Origin: Labilithrix sp.
GTDB lineage: Bacteria > Myxococcota_A > Polyangia > Polyangiales > Polyangiaceae
DNA: 56,127 bases
NCBI GenBank assembly: GCA_019637195.1
Contig: JAHBWA010000051.1
Location: forward strand, 1 to 56,127
Direction of reading: 5' to 3'
Shown here in pieces: positions 1 through 9,530 of this stretch. The notes under the pieces were generated by a model. It did not search any database, was not told where the DNA came from, and saw only the letters and a list, made by a program, of their open reading frames with translations. The first letter of the stretch is position 1. Every line of letters starts with the position of its first letter. Made by a program: the position numbers and the translations under genes.

Positions 1-400
1 ACGGCGGCGCGAGCTCGGGGAGCGTCGCCGACGGCGGCAGATCTCCCTGCACCTGGCGGATCCGCTCGAGGATCATCTGCCGGGCCCACCAGAGATCGGT
101 CCCGTCCTCGAAGACGACGGTGACCGACGACAGACCGAAGCGCGAGACGCTGCGCAGCTGAGCGCTCCGCGGTACGCCGTTGAGCGCCTTCTCGATCGGT
201 ACGGTGACGGTGCGCTCGACCTCGACGGGTGAGAGGCCCCCGCACTTGGTCAGGATGTCGACCTGTACGCTCGAGACGTCGGGGAGCGCGTCGATGGGGA
301 GCTTCTGCGCCGCGATCACGCCGAGCGCGAGCACCACCATCAAGAGGGTGGCGACGACCTTGCGGCTCCGGATGGAGAGGGCGACGAGCGATTCGAGCAT
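1..400 (-). CDS. RND heavy-metal efflux permease, CusA/CzcA type (partial)
   Basis: Only the N-terminal 133 codons lie in the window; the gene runs off the left edge. The reading frame starts at an ATG at 400 and gives MLESLVALSIRSRK, then a hydrophobic segment (VVATLLMVVLALGVIAA), then KLPIDALPDVSSVQVDI and later EVERTVTVPIEKALNGV. This is the first transmembrane helix and the start of the periplasmic porter domain of heavy-metal RND pumps. Such proteins use proton flow to drive Cu, Ag, Zn, Co or Cd out through an outer-membrane channel. The adaptor gene stops 6 bp upstream, so the two form an operon. The metal cannot be told, because the diagnostic helix-4 residues lie outside the window. 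Confidence 0.88.
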   Translation of the reverse strand, partial: MLESLVALSIRSRKVVATLLMVVLALGVIAAQKLPIDALPDVSSVQVDILTKCGGLSPVEVERTVTVPIEKALNGVPRSAQLRSVSRFGLSSVTVVFEDGTDLWWARQMILERIRQVQGDLPPSATLPELAPP

Positions 401-406
401 ACGGCC

Positions 407-1561
407 TCAGCGAAAGAGCTCGCTCTTGAGCGCGAAGACTCCGGCGGACGCGACGAGCTGGCCCGGCTCGACGCCCTCGAGGATCTCGTGGCGGGTGCCG
501 TCGTTGCCGCCGAGCCGGACCGTGACCGCGCGGGCGCGCGTCTCGCCCTCGCCGACGAACACGGTGGGCTTGCCGTCGACGAAGATGACCGCGCTCTGCG
601 GGACGAGCAGGGCTTCACGCTCGGCGGACGCGCTGCGGATGGTCGCCTGCACCGACTGCCCGACGCGGAGGTGGTACTTCGGGTGGTCGACCGTGACGCG
701 CACCTGCGTGCTCCGGGTCGTCGGATCGATGACCTCGCCCACGTGCGCGACGCGCCCGACGATCGCCTGGCCCGGCGCCGCGATAGGAACCACGTCGACG
801 TCGTCGCCGACGTGGACGGAGACGATGTCGCGCTCGAAGACGGAGAGCGCGATCCAGAGGTGCTCGAGGTCGGCGACCTTGTAGCCGACGACGTTGCTGT
901 CGACCGACTGCCCGGGCGAGATGTGGTGCTCGACCACGTGGCCGCCGATCGGCGTGCGGAGGACGAAGAGGCCGAACGTGCCGTTTCCGCCGAGCGACTT
1001 CACGCGCTGCTGCGCCGCCTGCAGACCGGCGCGCGAGGACGCGAGCTCGCTGTTCGCGATCTCGGCCTCGCGCGCGGTGGTCAGCCCCTTGTCGAGGAGA
1101 TCCTGCTCGCGGCGCGCATGCATCTCGGCGGCCTTCTGCGTCGCCTCGGCCTGCGCGATGGTCGCCTGCGCTTCGCCGAGCTCGGCGCTCTCGACCTCGG
1201 CGAGGGCCTCGTTCGGCGAGACCCGGTCGCCTTCGTACTTGAAGGTCCGCCGGACGGTGCCGCGGAGGCGCGTGCCGATCGCCGCGACGTAGCTCGGGTT
1301 GAACGACACGGTGCCGACGACGCGGACCATCGGCTTGAACGGTATGCGCTCGGCCTTGGTGAACGCGATCTCGGCGCGGTCGCGGAACGCGGGGGAGAAC
1401 ACGATCGTGTTGCCCTCGAGGTGAGGGACATCGCGAGTCACCTCGACGCCCGGGGCGCGCTTGGCGCTCTTCACCTTGTAGAGGCCGACACCTCCGGCGA
1501 GGAGCGAGAGCCCGACCCCGGCGGCGATCCAGCGGGTGGGCAGAGACCGATTCGACGTCAC
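407..1561 (-). CDS. Efflux RND periplasmic adaptor subunit (CusB/CzcB-like)
   Basis: A 384-aa membrane-fusion protein that should bridge the inner-membrane RND pump and the outer-membrane channel. It has an N-terminal membrane anchor (WIAAGVGLSLLAGGVGLYKV, residues ~11-30). A barrel-sandwich half-motif follows (GTVRRTFKYEGDRVSPNEAL), then an Ala/Glu-rich alpha-hairpin (~125-190), the second lipoyl half (APIGGHVVEHHISPGQSV-like, read here as RTPIGGHVVEHHISPGQ) and beta-barrel and membrane-proximal segments. The start is a GTG at 1561, 82 bp from the divergent regulator gene. Length is usual for the family. The pump gene follows after 6 bp. Substrate is inferred to be a metal from the permease type. 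Confidence 0.9.
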   Translation of the reverse strand: MTSNRSLPTRWIAAGVGLSLLAGGVGLYKVKSAKRAPGVEVTRDVPHLEGNTIVFSPAFRDRAEIAFTKAERIPFKPMVRVVGTVSFNPSYVAAIGTRLRGTVRRTFKYEGDRVSPNEALAEVESAELGEAQATIAQAEATQKAAEMHARREQDLLDKGLTTAREAEIANSELASSRAGLQAAQQRVKSLGGNGTFGLFVLRTPIGGHVVEHHISPGQSVDSNVVGYKVADLEHLWIALSVFERDIVSVHVGDDVDVVPIAAPGQAIVGRVAHVGEVIDPTTRSTQVRVTVDHPKYHLRVGQSVQATIRSASAEREALLVPQSAVIFVDGKPTVFVGEGETRARAVTVRLGGNDGTRHEILEGVEPGQLVASAGVFALKSELFR

Positions 1562-1593
1562 ACGCGGAGGTTACTCGACCGAGGCAGAGGTTT

Positions 1594-1611
1594 CCTTACG
1601 TTGTCGTAAGG
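1594..1611. promoter_or_regulatory. Perfect inverted repeat, putative operator between efflux operon and its two-component regulator
   Basis: The sequence reads CCTTACG-TTGT-CGTAAGG, two perfect 7-bp arms around a 4-bp spacer. It is the only strong palindrome in the 82-bp gap between the adaptor start (1561, minus) and the regulator start (1644, plus). Position and symmetry suggest a binding site for the adjacent OmpR-family regulator, or for a separate metal repressor. OmpR-type regulators more often bind direct repeats, so which protein binds is open. Confidence 0.5.
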
Positions 1612-1643
1612 TTGGCGGGGCGCGCGTCATCTACAATGGCGAG

Positions 1644-2302
<659 letters not shown>

Positions 2303-2306
<4 letters not shown>

Positions 2307-3649
2307 GCTTTCGTGTGCGTACCGCCCTCATGGTGCTCGCGCTCACGGCGATCACGATGGGGGCGGCCTTCGGGATCGTCTGGGAGCGCTTCGTCGCGTC
2401 GCAGCGCCGTCAGCTCGACGACGCGCTGCTGGAGGTCGCCCGCCGCGAGGCGAGCGAAGCGGCGACGGGCTCGCTCGACTTCACCGACGGGCCCGGCCCG
2501 TCGGCGAACGCGGTCGGCCCGCTCCCGAAGTACGGCGTCATCTACACCTTGAACGGCCGGCCCGTGTCCACGACGCCGAACCTCACCACCGACACCGTGC
2601 CGCCCATGCCGCGGCTCGTCCCGTTCGAGCGGGGGTTCGACTTCGAGCACGGCGGCGCGCCGATGCGCGGCGTCGTCGTCGAGGTCGCCGGGACGAGCAT
2701 GCGCGTTCTGCTCGCGACGCCGCGCGAGGACCTCGAAGACGACGCTCGGATCCTGGCGCGCGCGATGTCGATCGCCTTCGCCGTCGGTTGCTTCTGGGCC
2801 GCCATCGTCGCGTTCGGCGTCGCCACCCACCTCACGCGCGAGCACTCGCTCGTGGGGAGCGTCGCGCGCCGCGTCGCGAGCGGCGACACGAGCGCGCGCG
2901 TCGCCTTCCGGTCGTCCGACCGCGATCTGCGGCAGCTCGCGGGGGACCTGAACGCGATGATCGAGCGGCTCGTCGGCCTCCATGCGATGCAGGACCGCTT
3001 CATCTCGCACGCGGCGCACGAGCTCCGGACGCCGCTCACGTCGCTGCGCATCGAGCTCGAGCACGCGCTCCGCACGGGGGGGGATCGCAGCGACTACGAG
3101 GACGCCCTCCGCGGGGCGCTCGACTCGGCGCGACGCCTCAGTCACCTCGCCGAGGACCTCTTGCAGCTCGCGCGCGTGAAGGCGGCCACCGAGAGCTCCA
3201 GCGTGGACATCGCCGAGCCGCTCGCCGACGCCGTCGCCGACGTGGCCCCCGTCGGCCGCCTCCGCGACGTGTTCATCGTCAAGGAGGCGATCTCCGGCGT
3301 TGTCCTCGGGGACCGTCGCGGGCTCGCGCGCTTGCTCCGCAACGTGCTCGAGAACGCCGTTCGCTTCTCGCCGCGCGAGGGCCGGGTGCGGGTCGTCATC
3401 GAGCCGTCGGACGAGGGGCTCGAGGTCTCCGTGAACGACGACGGTCCGGGGATCGACGTCGACGACGTCGAGCGCGTCTTCGAGCCGTTCGCGCGCGGTG
3501 CGCGGAATCAGGACCCCGAGGGAACCGGGCTCGGCCTCACGATCGCGCGGGAGCTCGCGCGATCGTACGGCGGTGACGTCCGCCTGTCGCCTGGGCCGGG
3601 TGGTCGTTTCGTCATCCAGCTGCGGTCGGCGCGCCCGCCGGTCGCCTGA
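2303..3649 (+). CDS. Sensor histidine kinase, two transmembrane segments with HAMP
   Basis: A 448-aa inner-membrane kinase, partner of the preceding regulator through a 4-nt overlap. Helix 1 covers ~7-26. A periplasmic sensor of ~125 residues follows, with no His- or Met-rich metal site that I can see. Helix 2 covers ~153-176, then HAMP (~178-228). The phosphorylated histidine is H239 in HELRTPL. ATP-binding boxes are visible: N-box NVLENAVRFSP (~348), G1 DDGPGID (~379), F-box VFEPFARG (~392) and G2 GTGLGLTIA (~408). The function, phosphorylation of the regulator under a periplasmic cue, is inferred from family and synteny. Confidence 0.92.
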
Positions 3650-3658
3650 GTCGAGCGG

Positions 3659-4864
3659 TCACCGGCGCTCGAGCACCATCGCGGCCGCGAGGCCCGCGCC
3701 GGCGCACATCGCGACGACGCCGGTCGGCTGATCGCGGCGCGCGAGCTCGTCGACGAGCGTGCCGACGAGCATGCCGCCGGTGGCGCCGAGCGGGTGACCG
3801 AGCGCGATCGCGCCCCCGAGGGGATTGACGAGCGCGGGATCGACGTCGAGCTCCGCCTGGAAGCGAAGGCACGTCGCCGCGAACGACTCGTTGTGCTCGA
3901 AGTGCGCGACGTCGGCCGGAGTCCGCCCGGCGCGCTCGAGGGCGCGCCGGGTCGCCGCGCCCGGCCCGGTGAGCATGGCGACCGGCTCGCTCGAGAGCGC
4001 GGCGTAGCTCGCGACGCGCGCGCGCGGCTCGAGGCCCATCGCGCGTCCCGCCTCGCGCGTCGCGACGACGACGAGCGACGCGCCGTCGGCGGTCTGCGGC
4101 GACGTCGCCACCGTGTGGAGGTGCGTGACGGTGAGCTCGGGGTAGCGCTCGCGCACGACGCCGGCGCTCGCGGCCCCGAAGGCGGCGAACGCCGGCGGGA
4201 GCGCGGCGAGCTTCTCGAGCGAGGTGCCGTCGCGGACGCCGTCGTCGGCGTCGAGCACGACGCCGCCGTCCGCGTCGCGGACGGCGACGACACCGCGCCT
4301 CCCGCGTCCTTCGCGCGCCGCCGCGGTCGCCCGCGCGTGCGACGCGACCGCCACGGCGTCGAGCTCCTCGCGGGAGCGGCCGTCGAGCGAGGCGATGACG
4401 TCGGCGGACACGCCCATGTGGACGAAGCGCGACGCCTTGGCCACCTCGGGATCGGCGAACCAGGCGCCCTCGTCGGCCATCATGGGGACGCGCGACATCG
4501 ACTCGACGCCGCCGGCGAGGACGACGTCGCACTGCCCGCTCGCGACCTTGGCCGCCGCGGTCGCGACGGCCTCGAGCCCCGAGATGCAGAGGCGGTTCAC
4601 GGTCACGGCGGGGACGGCGTCGGGCCATCCGGCGAGGAGCAGCGCGGTCTTCGCGACGTTCGCTCCCTGATCGCGGAGCTGGGTCGAACACCCGAGGATC
4701 ACGTCGTCGACGCGCTCGGGATCGACGCCGCGCTCGGCGAGCGCGTCGAACAGGACGCCGACGAGGCGCGCGGGCTTCACGCTCGCGAGCGCGCCGCCGC
4801 CCTTCTTGAGCGCGCCGCGCGGCGTGCGGACAGCCTCGAAGATCCAGGCCTCGCGAGCGCTCAT
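3659..4864 (-). CDS. Thiolase family protein (acetyl-CoA acetyltransferase)
   Basis: A 401-aa thiolase. The nucleophile is C93 in VNRLCISGLEAV; the catalytic His is H357 in GGAIALGHPLGATG; the second acid/base Cys is C387 in MCAGAGLAA. All three classical residues are present, so it should be active in condensing or cleaving 3-ketoacyl-CoA. The usual NRFCSSG is replaced by NRLCISG, a common variant. It starts 3 bp after the stop of a second thiolase and is the last gene of a three-gene operon headed by a carotenoid oxygenase. It converges on the sensor-kinase gene with a 9-bp gap. Direction (degradative or biosynthetic) cannot be told from sequence. Confidence 0.92.
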   Translation of the reverse strand: MSAREAWIFEAVRTPRGALKKGGGALASVKPARLVGVLFDALAERGVDPERVDDVILGCSTQLRDQGANVAKTALLLAGWPDAVPAVTVNRLCISGLEAVATAAAKVASGQCDVVLAGGVESMSRVPMMADEGAWFADPEVAKASRFVHMGVSADVIASLDGRSREELDAVAVASHARATAAAREGRGRRGVVAVRDADGGVVLDADDGVRDGTSLEKLAALPPAFAAFGAASAGVVRERYPELTVTHLHTVATSPQTADGASLVVVATREAGRAMGLEPRARVASYAALSSEPVAMLTGPGAATRRALERAGRTPADVAHFEHNESFAATCLRFQAELDVDPALVNPLGGAIALGHPLGATGGMLVGTLVDELARRDQPTGVVAMCAGAGLAAAMVLERR

Positions 4865-4867
4865 CGC

Positions 4868-6100
4868 TCAGGCCTGACCACGCCCGACGACGAAGCTCAC
4901 GCTCGTGGTCGCGCTACCGCCGAGGTTCAGCGTCGCCACGCGGCGCGCGTTCGGCACCTGGGCGTCGCCGGCCTTGCCGGTCACCTGCTTGAAGCCGTCG
5001 AGGACCATGCGCACGCCCGTCGCGCCGACGGGGTGCCCGGTGCCGATGAGGCCGCCGGTCGGGTTGAGCGGCTTCTTCCCCGTGGTCGTGAGCGTCCCGT
5101 CCTCGATCGCGCGCCACGACTGCCCCGGCGGGGTCAGGCCGAAGTGATCGATCGCCATGTACGCGGTCGTGGTGAAGCAGTCGTGCGTCTCGATGACGTC
5201 GATCCCCTCGATGTTCGTGCCTGCCCGGCCGAGCGCGTCGGTGATCGTCCCGCGCACGTGGGGGAAGAGGTAGTCCTCCGACTTGCTCGCGGCCAGCTTG
5301 TCGGCGAGCGCCATCCGGGTGGTGCGGTGGCCCCAGCCCTCGAGCCGAGCGAGCGACTCGATCCCGATCCCGCGGCGCTTCGCGTACTCGCGCGCGAACC
5401 GCTCGTTCGCGAGGAAGACGGCGGTGCCTCCGTCGGTGACCTGGCTGCAGTCCTGCCGGCGGATCCGCCCGGCCAGGGAAGGGTTGACCTCGTCGTCCTC
5501 GGCGAAGGACCGCTCGTCGAACGTCCAGCCGCGTGTCTGCGCGTCGGGGCTCCGCTTGGCGTTGGCGAAAGCGTTCTTCGCGAGCCACGTCGTGTGCGCG
5601 CGGTCGAGGCCCCAGCGCTCGGCGTAGGCGTCGCCGATCTTCGCGAACAGATCGGGCCACGGGTACTTCACGCCCTCGGTCTCGCGCGGCACCCACGCGG
5701 CGACGCCGAGCTTGTGCTGCGCCTCGAAGGCGCTGAAGGCGCGGAGGATCTCGACGCCCACGACCATCGCCGTGTCGTAGCGGCCGGACTCGATGTCGGC
5801 GCTCGCCGCGAGGACGGCGAGCGATCCGGCGGCGCAGGCGCCTTCGTGGCGCGACGTCGGGATGCCGTCGAAGCGGTGATCGGCCTCGACGACGAGCCCG
5901 CCGAGGTTGGCCTGGTGGCAGAAGAGCTCGCCGACGAAGTTCGCGACGTGCGCGGTCCCGATCTCGGAGGGCTCGAGGCTGGTCGCCTCGAGGCCGCCCT
6001 GGATCGTCTCCTTCATGAGATCGGCGATGGTCTTCTTCTCGCGCGTGAAGTGGCGTGCGTAGTCCGTCTGGAAGCCGCCGAGGACGTAGAGTGCGCTCAC
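4868..6100 (-). CDS. Thiolase-like acyltransferase, SCP-x/lipid-transfer type
   Basis: A 410-aa protein of the thiolase superfamily in the branch related to sterol-carrier-protein thiolases. The likely nucleophile is C89 in SRHEGACAAGS. A THDCFTTTAYMA segment and NPTGGLIGTGHPVGATG supply the His loop. The end (LNLGGSATTSVSFVVGR) lacks the C-terminal Cys of classical thiolases, as is usual in this branch. The start is a GTG at 6100, 4 bp after the carotenoid oxygenase stop, and the next thiolase starts 3 bp downstream. Translational coupling suggests that the three products act on one pathway, perhaps degrading a branched or isoprenoid acyl chain; that pathway is inference. Confidence 0.88.
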   Translation of the reverse strand: MSALYVLGGFQTDYARHFTREKKTIADLMKETIQGGLEATSLEPSEIGTAHVANFVGELFCHQANLGGLVVEADHRFDGIPTSRHEGACAAGSLAVLAASADIESGRYDTAMVVGVEILRAFSAFEAQHKLGVAAWVPRETEGVKYPWPDLFAKIGDAYAERWGLDRAHTTWLAKNAFANAKRSPDAQTRGWTFDERSFAEDDEVNPSLAGRIRRQDCSQVTDGGTAVFLANERFAREYAKRRGIGIESLARLEGWGHRTTRMALADKLAASKSEDYLFPHVRGTITDALGRAGTNIEGIDVIETHDCFTTTAYMAIDHFGLTPPGQSWRAIEDGTLTTTGKKPLNPTGGLIGTGHPVGATGVRMVLDGFKQVTGKAGDAQVPNARRVATLNLGGSATTSVSFVVGRGQA

Positions 6101-6104
6101 GAGG

Positions 6105-7574
6105 TCACCGTTCCTTGTCTGAAGCCGCGGTGTCCGAAGCCGACGAGGGCGCCGGCACCCACCAGGCGTGGTAGCCCGCGGGGACGCGGGCGGGGATCTT
6201 CACGCGCGCGACCGGCTCGCCGAAGTCCTTCGCCGACCAGATCCAGAGCTCGCTCCGGCCCGTGTCGTGCTCGAGCACGAACGTGACGAGGTAGGCTTCG
6301 TCCTCGCCCGTGCTGCCGTCGCGCGGACAGACGACCGCCTCGCCGCCCGACCAGCCCTGAGGATAGCGCGAGACGACGTCCGTGCCGCGCTCGAAGTCGT
6401 GCTTCGCGAGGCCCTCGAAGACGACCGTGGGCGCGTGCGCGACCTTGGGGTTGTAGCTGTAGCGGGATTTGACGCCGAGGAGGCGGTTGTCCATCCGCGG
6501 GAACTCGACGAGCATGTCGCCGAGGCGCCGCTCGACGAGCTTGCCGGTGACGAGGTTCATCCGCCACTCGTGGAGGTACGGCTCGAGGCGCTGGAGGCCG
6601 ATCGACGGGACCTCGTGCGACAGCTCGGGGTTCGCCGGGTCGCCCATCAGCGGATCGGCGATGCGGCAGCCGATCAGGACGACCTCGTCCTCGCCGGCGG
6701 CGTTGCGCTCCTCCCAGGCATTGATTGTATGATACACGTAACAGGCGGCCGCCTCGAACCAGCGGACGTCCGCGCCCTGGCCGCGGCGGGGGACGAGACC
6801 GAAGCGCGCGGGCCGCTCACGGTAGAAGCGGACACGGCTCTTGCCGACCTCGAGCATCTCCGGGTCCGCGTACATCGGGAGATCCATGAGGACGGTGAAG
6901 CGCTCGGTGATCGCGATGTCGTGCTGGTAGCGCGGTCCTGGGACGCTCTCGATCGGTACGTAGTGCGCGAGCTCGCCCGCGGCGTCGATGACGCCGTAGG
7001 ACAGGTAGGGCGCGCGCATCCCGAAGGTCATGAACATCATCTCGCCGGTCCGCGGGTCGACCTTCGGGTGCGCGGAGATCCCGGGCCCGTGGTCCTTGCC
7101 GAACCGCTCCTCGCCGCAGGTCTCGAGATCGGGCAGGCGGATCTCGTACGGGACGCCGCTCTGCCACCAGAGGGCGAGGAGCTTGCCCGCGTGGAAGACG
7201 AGATCGGTGTTCGCCGTGTTCTTGAAAGGGCCGCGCGGGTTGGAGAGGTCGACCGGCTCGAGGATGCCGGTCCAGAGCGGCGCGCCCGCCGCGATCTCGG
7301 CGGCGAGCGCGGACGTTCGAACGAAGCGGTTTCGGTAGCTCGCCTTTCCGCCCGCGATCTCGACGGCGTGGACCATGCCGTCGCCGTCGAACCAGTGGTA
7401 CCGGCCCTTCGGCGGGAGCTTCGGGTTGGCGCCGTTGCGTACGAACGTGCCCGCGAGATCATCGGGGATCGCCCCGGCGACGACCTCGAGCTCGCGGGCG
7501 ACGATCTCGTCGGCGACCGGGGCGTACGGACCTTCGAGGTACGGGCTGACGGCAGCGTGCTCCAGCGTCTTCAT
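6105..7574 (-). CDS. Carotenoid oxygenase family protein
   Basis: A 489-aa non-heme iron dioxygenase that should cleave a conjugated double bond in a carotenoid, apocarotenoid or stilbene. Four putative Fe(II)-binding His are seen: H169 (ISAHPKVD), H218 (RYQHDIAI), H282 (YVYHTINAW) and H469 (GYHAWWVP). The N-terminal GTFVRNGANP and HWFDGDGMVHA blocks are typical. The ATG at 7574 is preceded by GGAGG; the open frame extends 47 codons upstream but is not family-like. It heads an operon with two thiolases. Which substrate it takes cannot be read from sequence; retinal-forming apocarotenoid oxygenases and lignostilbene dioxygenases share this fold. Confidence 0.92.
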   Translation of the reverse strand: MKTLEHAAVSPYLEGPYAPVADEIVARELEVVAGAIPDDLAGTFVRNGANPKLPPKGRYHWFDGDGMVHAVEIAGGKASYRNRFVRTSALAAEIAAGAPLWTGILEPVDLSNPRGPFKNTANTDLVFHAGKLLALWWQSGVPYEIRLPDLETCGEERFGKDHGPGISAHPKVDPRTGEMMFMTFGMRAPYLSYGVIDAAGELAHYVPIESVPGPRYQHDIAITERFTVLMDLPMYADPEMLEVGKSRVRFYRERPARFGLVPRRGQGADVRWFEAAACYVYHTINAWEERNAAGEDEVVLIGCRIADPLMGDPANPELSHEVPSIGLQRLEPYLHEWRMNLVTGKLVERRLGDMLVEFPRMDNRLLGVKSRYSYNPKVAHAPTVVFEGLAKHDFERGTDVVSRYPQGWSGGEAVVCPRDGSTGEDEAYLVTFVLEHDTGRSELWIWSAKDFGEPVARVKIPARVPAGYHAWWVPAPSSASDTAASDKER

Positions 7575-7618
7575 CCGCCGATCCTCCTTCGGGCAGGCGG
7601 GCGAGGGTAACGCGAACG

Positions 7619-8512
7619 TCAGCCGGTGCGAAGCCAGCCGGCGCGCGTCGGCGTCGCTCCGCAGAAGGCGCACTCGGGCGTCGTCGCGTAGAGCGGCGTG
7701 TGGCAGCGCCAGCACGAGCAGTCGGGGGCTTGCGACTGCGCGTGGGACGCGTATGCGAAATACGACGTCGTGTGCGGCGGAGGCGGCGTCGTGTCACGTC
7801 GCGCCGCGACGCTCTCGTCGTCGTCGTCGTCCGTCAGCTCGAGGTGGTCGGAGCCGAGCTCCACGGCGGCGCGCTCCGCGGCGCTCGGCGCGCGTGGGAG
7901 CGGCTCGGCCTCCGGACGCGCCACGGCGGGCGGCGGCGGCAGACCCGAGAGCGCGAGCACGTGGAACGCGTCCGCGCACGCGTCCTGCACGTCGGGATCC
8001 GCTAGCACGATGACCTCGTCGCCCAGCACGAGGCGATGCGCGTCGACGTACAGGCGCTCGGGCTCGAGATCGCGCCACTCGATCGCGCGGGCGGGCTCCC
8101 CGGGGTTCTTCCAGCAGACGCGGCGCGCCGTGAGGACGAAGCCCTCGTGGCCGCCGAACGAGCCCGTCTCGTAGAGCGCCAGGATGCGCTCGTGGGGAGC
8201 CAGGTGATCGACGTGCGCGTGGCGGGCGGCTTGCTCGTCGGCCGGAGGGATGTACGGGCAAACGAGGACGGAGCCGACGTCGGCGAAATGCTGCCGGACG
8301 AAATCGTGCACGCCGTCGTCGGTCAGGCGGATGCGCGCGGCGTCCTCGCAGTCACGCCAGCTCTCTCGCTCGACGCGGGTGGTGGCGCGCACTCCGCTCG
8401 AGCGGTCCGCTCGGTGCTCGGCTCCACAGTCGACGCACGACGTGCCGCCGGAGGCGTCGGGCTGCGCGAGCCCCGCTCCACACTGACCGCACGCGAGCGA
8501 ATTGACCACCAT
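7619..8512 (-). CDS. Protein with N- and C-terminal zinc ribbons and a PH-like core
   Basis: A 297-aa cytosolic protein with no signal peptide. The N-terminal ribbon uses C8/C11 (CGQC) and C26/C29 (CVDC). The C-terminal ribbon is CWRC followed by CAFC. Between them, residues ~95-180 (HERILALYETGSFGG, EGFVLTARRVCWKN, LYVDAHRLVLGD) resemble bacterial PH-like domains, where the phrase GFVLT-R is common. A low-complexity acidic stretch (LTDDDDDES) precedes the last ribbon. Function is unknown; the layout suggests a protein-protein or protein-nucleic-acid adaptor. It lies 44 bp upstream of the carotenoid oxygenase start on the same strand, so it may share its transcript. Confidence 0.75.
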   Translation of the reverse strand: MVVNSLACGQCGAGLAQPDASGGTSCVDCGAEHRADRSSGVRATTRVERESWRDCEDAARIRLTDDGVHDFVRQHFADVGSVLVCPYIPPADEQAARHAHVDHLAPHERILALYETGSFGGHEGFVLTARRVCWKNPGEPARAIEWRDLEPERLYVDAHRLVLGDEVIVLADPDVQDACADAFHVLALSGLPPPPAVARPEAEPLPRAPSAAERAAVELGSDHLELTDDDDDESVAARRDTTPPPPHTTSYFAYASHAQSQAPDCSCWRCHTPLYATTPECAFCGATPTRAGWLRTG

Positions 8513-8782
8513 GGCTCGAGCCTCCGTTCCGCGGCGCCGTGTCTCCGACGAGCTCCGCAGAGACGGAGGATCGTCACGTTCGCCTACGAGGATTCACAGC
8601 CACGCCTTCCTCCGCAAGCCTCAAACGAGGATCGTCTGGATGTCGCGCATGCGACGCGCGACGAACGACGCCGTGCGTCGCCGACGTTCCGTCTCATCCG
8701 CGCTTCATCGCGGAACGCGCGTCGCAACGAGGTGCGCAATATGCGCGGAGGACGGCGCAGCGCGCGCGCGGCGAGGCGCGTC

Positions 8783-9442
8783 TCAGTCCGAAAAATCGTT
8801 GGTCATGTAGAGTTTTCCGCCCGCATAGAAGAGGCCGATGCCGATGCGGCGGAAGCGCGCGTTCATCATGTTGTCGTAGTGCCCGCCACCCGGACCTTCA
8901 TCCATCATGAGCTTGAGCATCACGTCGATCTGCTTCTGTCCGTTCTTGCGCGGCTCGCTGTCGAGCGCGGGCACGCCGCGCGGGTCGCCCTGGTTCTCGG
9001 CTGCGCGGGAGCCGAAGCCGGGCGCGCCCTGAGCGTTCGCGGCGAAGTGCGCGTGCGCGACGTGATCGCGCGCGAGCTGCTCGGAGCCGCGCCGCGCGAA
9101 GGCGCTGATCTTGGCGTCGTAGAGGAGCGGAGCGAGACCCTTCGCGGCGCGGTACGCGTTGACGCGGTCGACGTTGTATTTCACGAGCGGATCGGAGGGG
9201 AAGGGATCCGCGGGGCGCGCGGGCGGCGCCGGCGCCGGGACCGTTCGTCGGGTCGTGCGGATCGTCGTCTTCTTGACGGAGCCGTCGGGCTGCTTCTCGA
9301 TGACCACGCGCTCCTCGACGGACTCGTCGCCGCTCGACGGCGCGCCGGCGCTCGAGCCGGTCGCCGTCGCGCCGCCGCACGAGGTGACCGTGCACGCGAC
9401 GAGCGAGGCCGCGATCAGGGGGGCGAGCGGTCGGGCGAGCAC
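8783..9442 (-). CDS. CAP-domain (SCP/YkwD-like) lipoprotein
   Basis: A 219-aa exported protein starting at GTG 9442. A short hydrophobic N-terminus ends in a lipobox (LVAC17 or VTSC22), followed by a Ser/Gly and Pro-rich spacer. From ~85 the CAP domain shows YNVDRVNAYRAAKGLAPL, DHVAHAHFAANAQG, AENQGD and GGGHYDNMMNARFRRIGIG, then LYMTNDFSD. The His and Glu of the CAP cavity are kept (HAHF, AENQ, GHYDN). CAP proteins in bacteria are envelope proteins whose chemistry is mostly unsettled. It has its own transcription unit; 270 bp without a gene lie downstream of it. Confidence 0.88.
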   Translation of the reverse strand: MLARPLAPLIAASLVACTVTSCGGATATGSSAGAPSSGDESVEERVVIEKQPDGSVKKTTIRTTRRTVPAPAPPARPADPFPSDPLVKYNVDRVNAYRAAKGLAPLLYDAKISAFARRGSEQLARDHVAHAHFAANAQGAPGFGSRAAENQGDPRGVPALDSEPRKNGQKQIDVMLKLMMDEGPGGGHYDNMMNARFRRIGIGLFYAGGKLYMTNDFSD

Positions 9443-9530
9443 TCACGAGATCCTAGAGCACGGTGAAGCCGCCGGACAGCGAACGCCGCCGCGCGCGTCG
9501 CGTGCGCTCGAGCTCGATCGCGGCGCGCGA

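Noticed and set aside
3794..6286. Long plus-strand frame of 830 codons
   Set aside because: It runs opposite to two clear thiolase genes with intact active sites; its product is Arg/Ala/Asp-rich with no domain, typical of antisense frames in GC-rich DNA.
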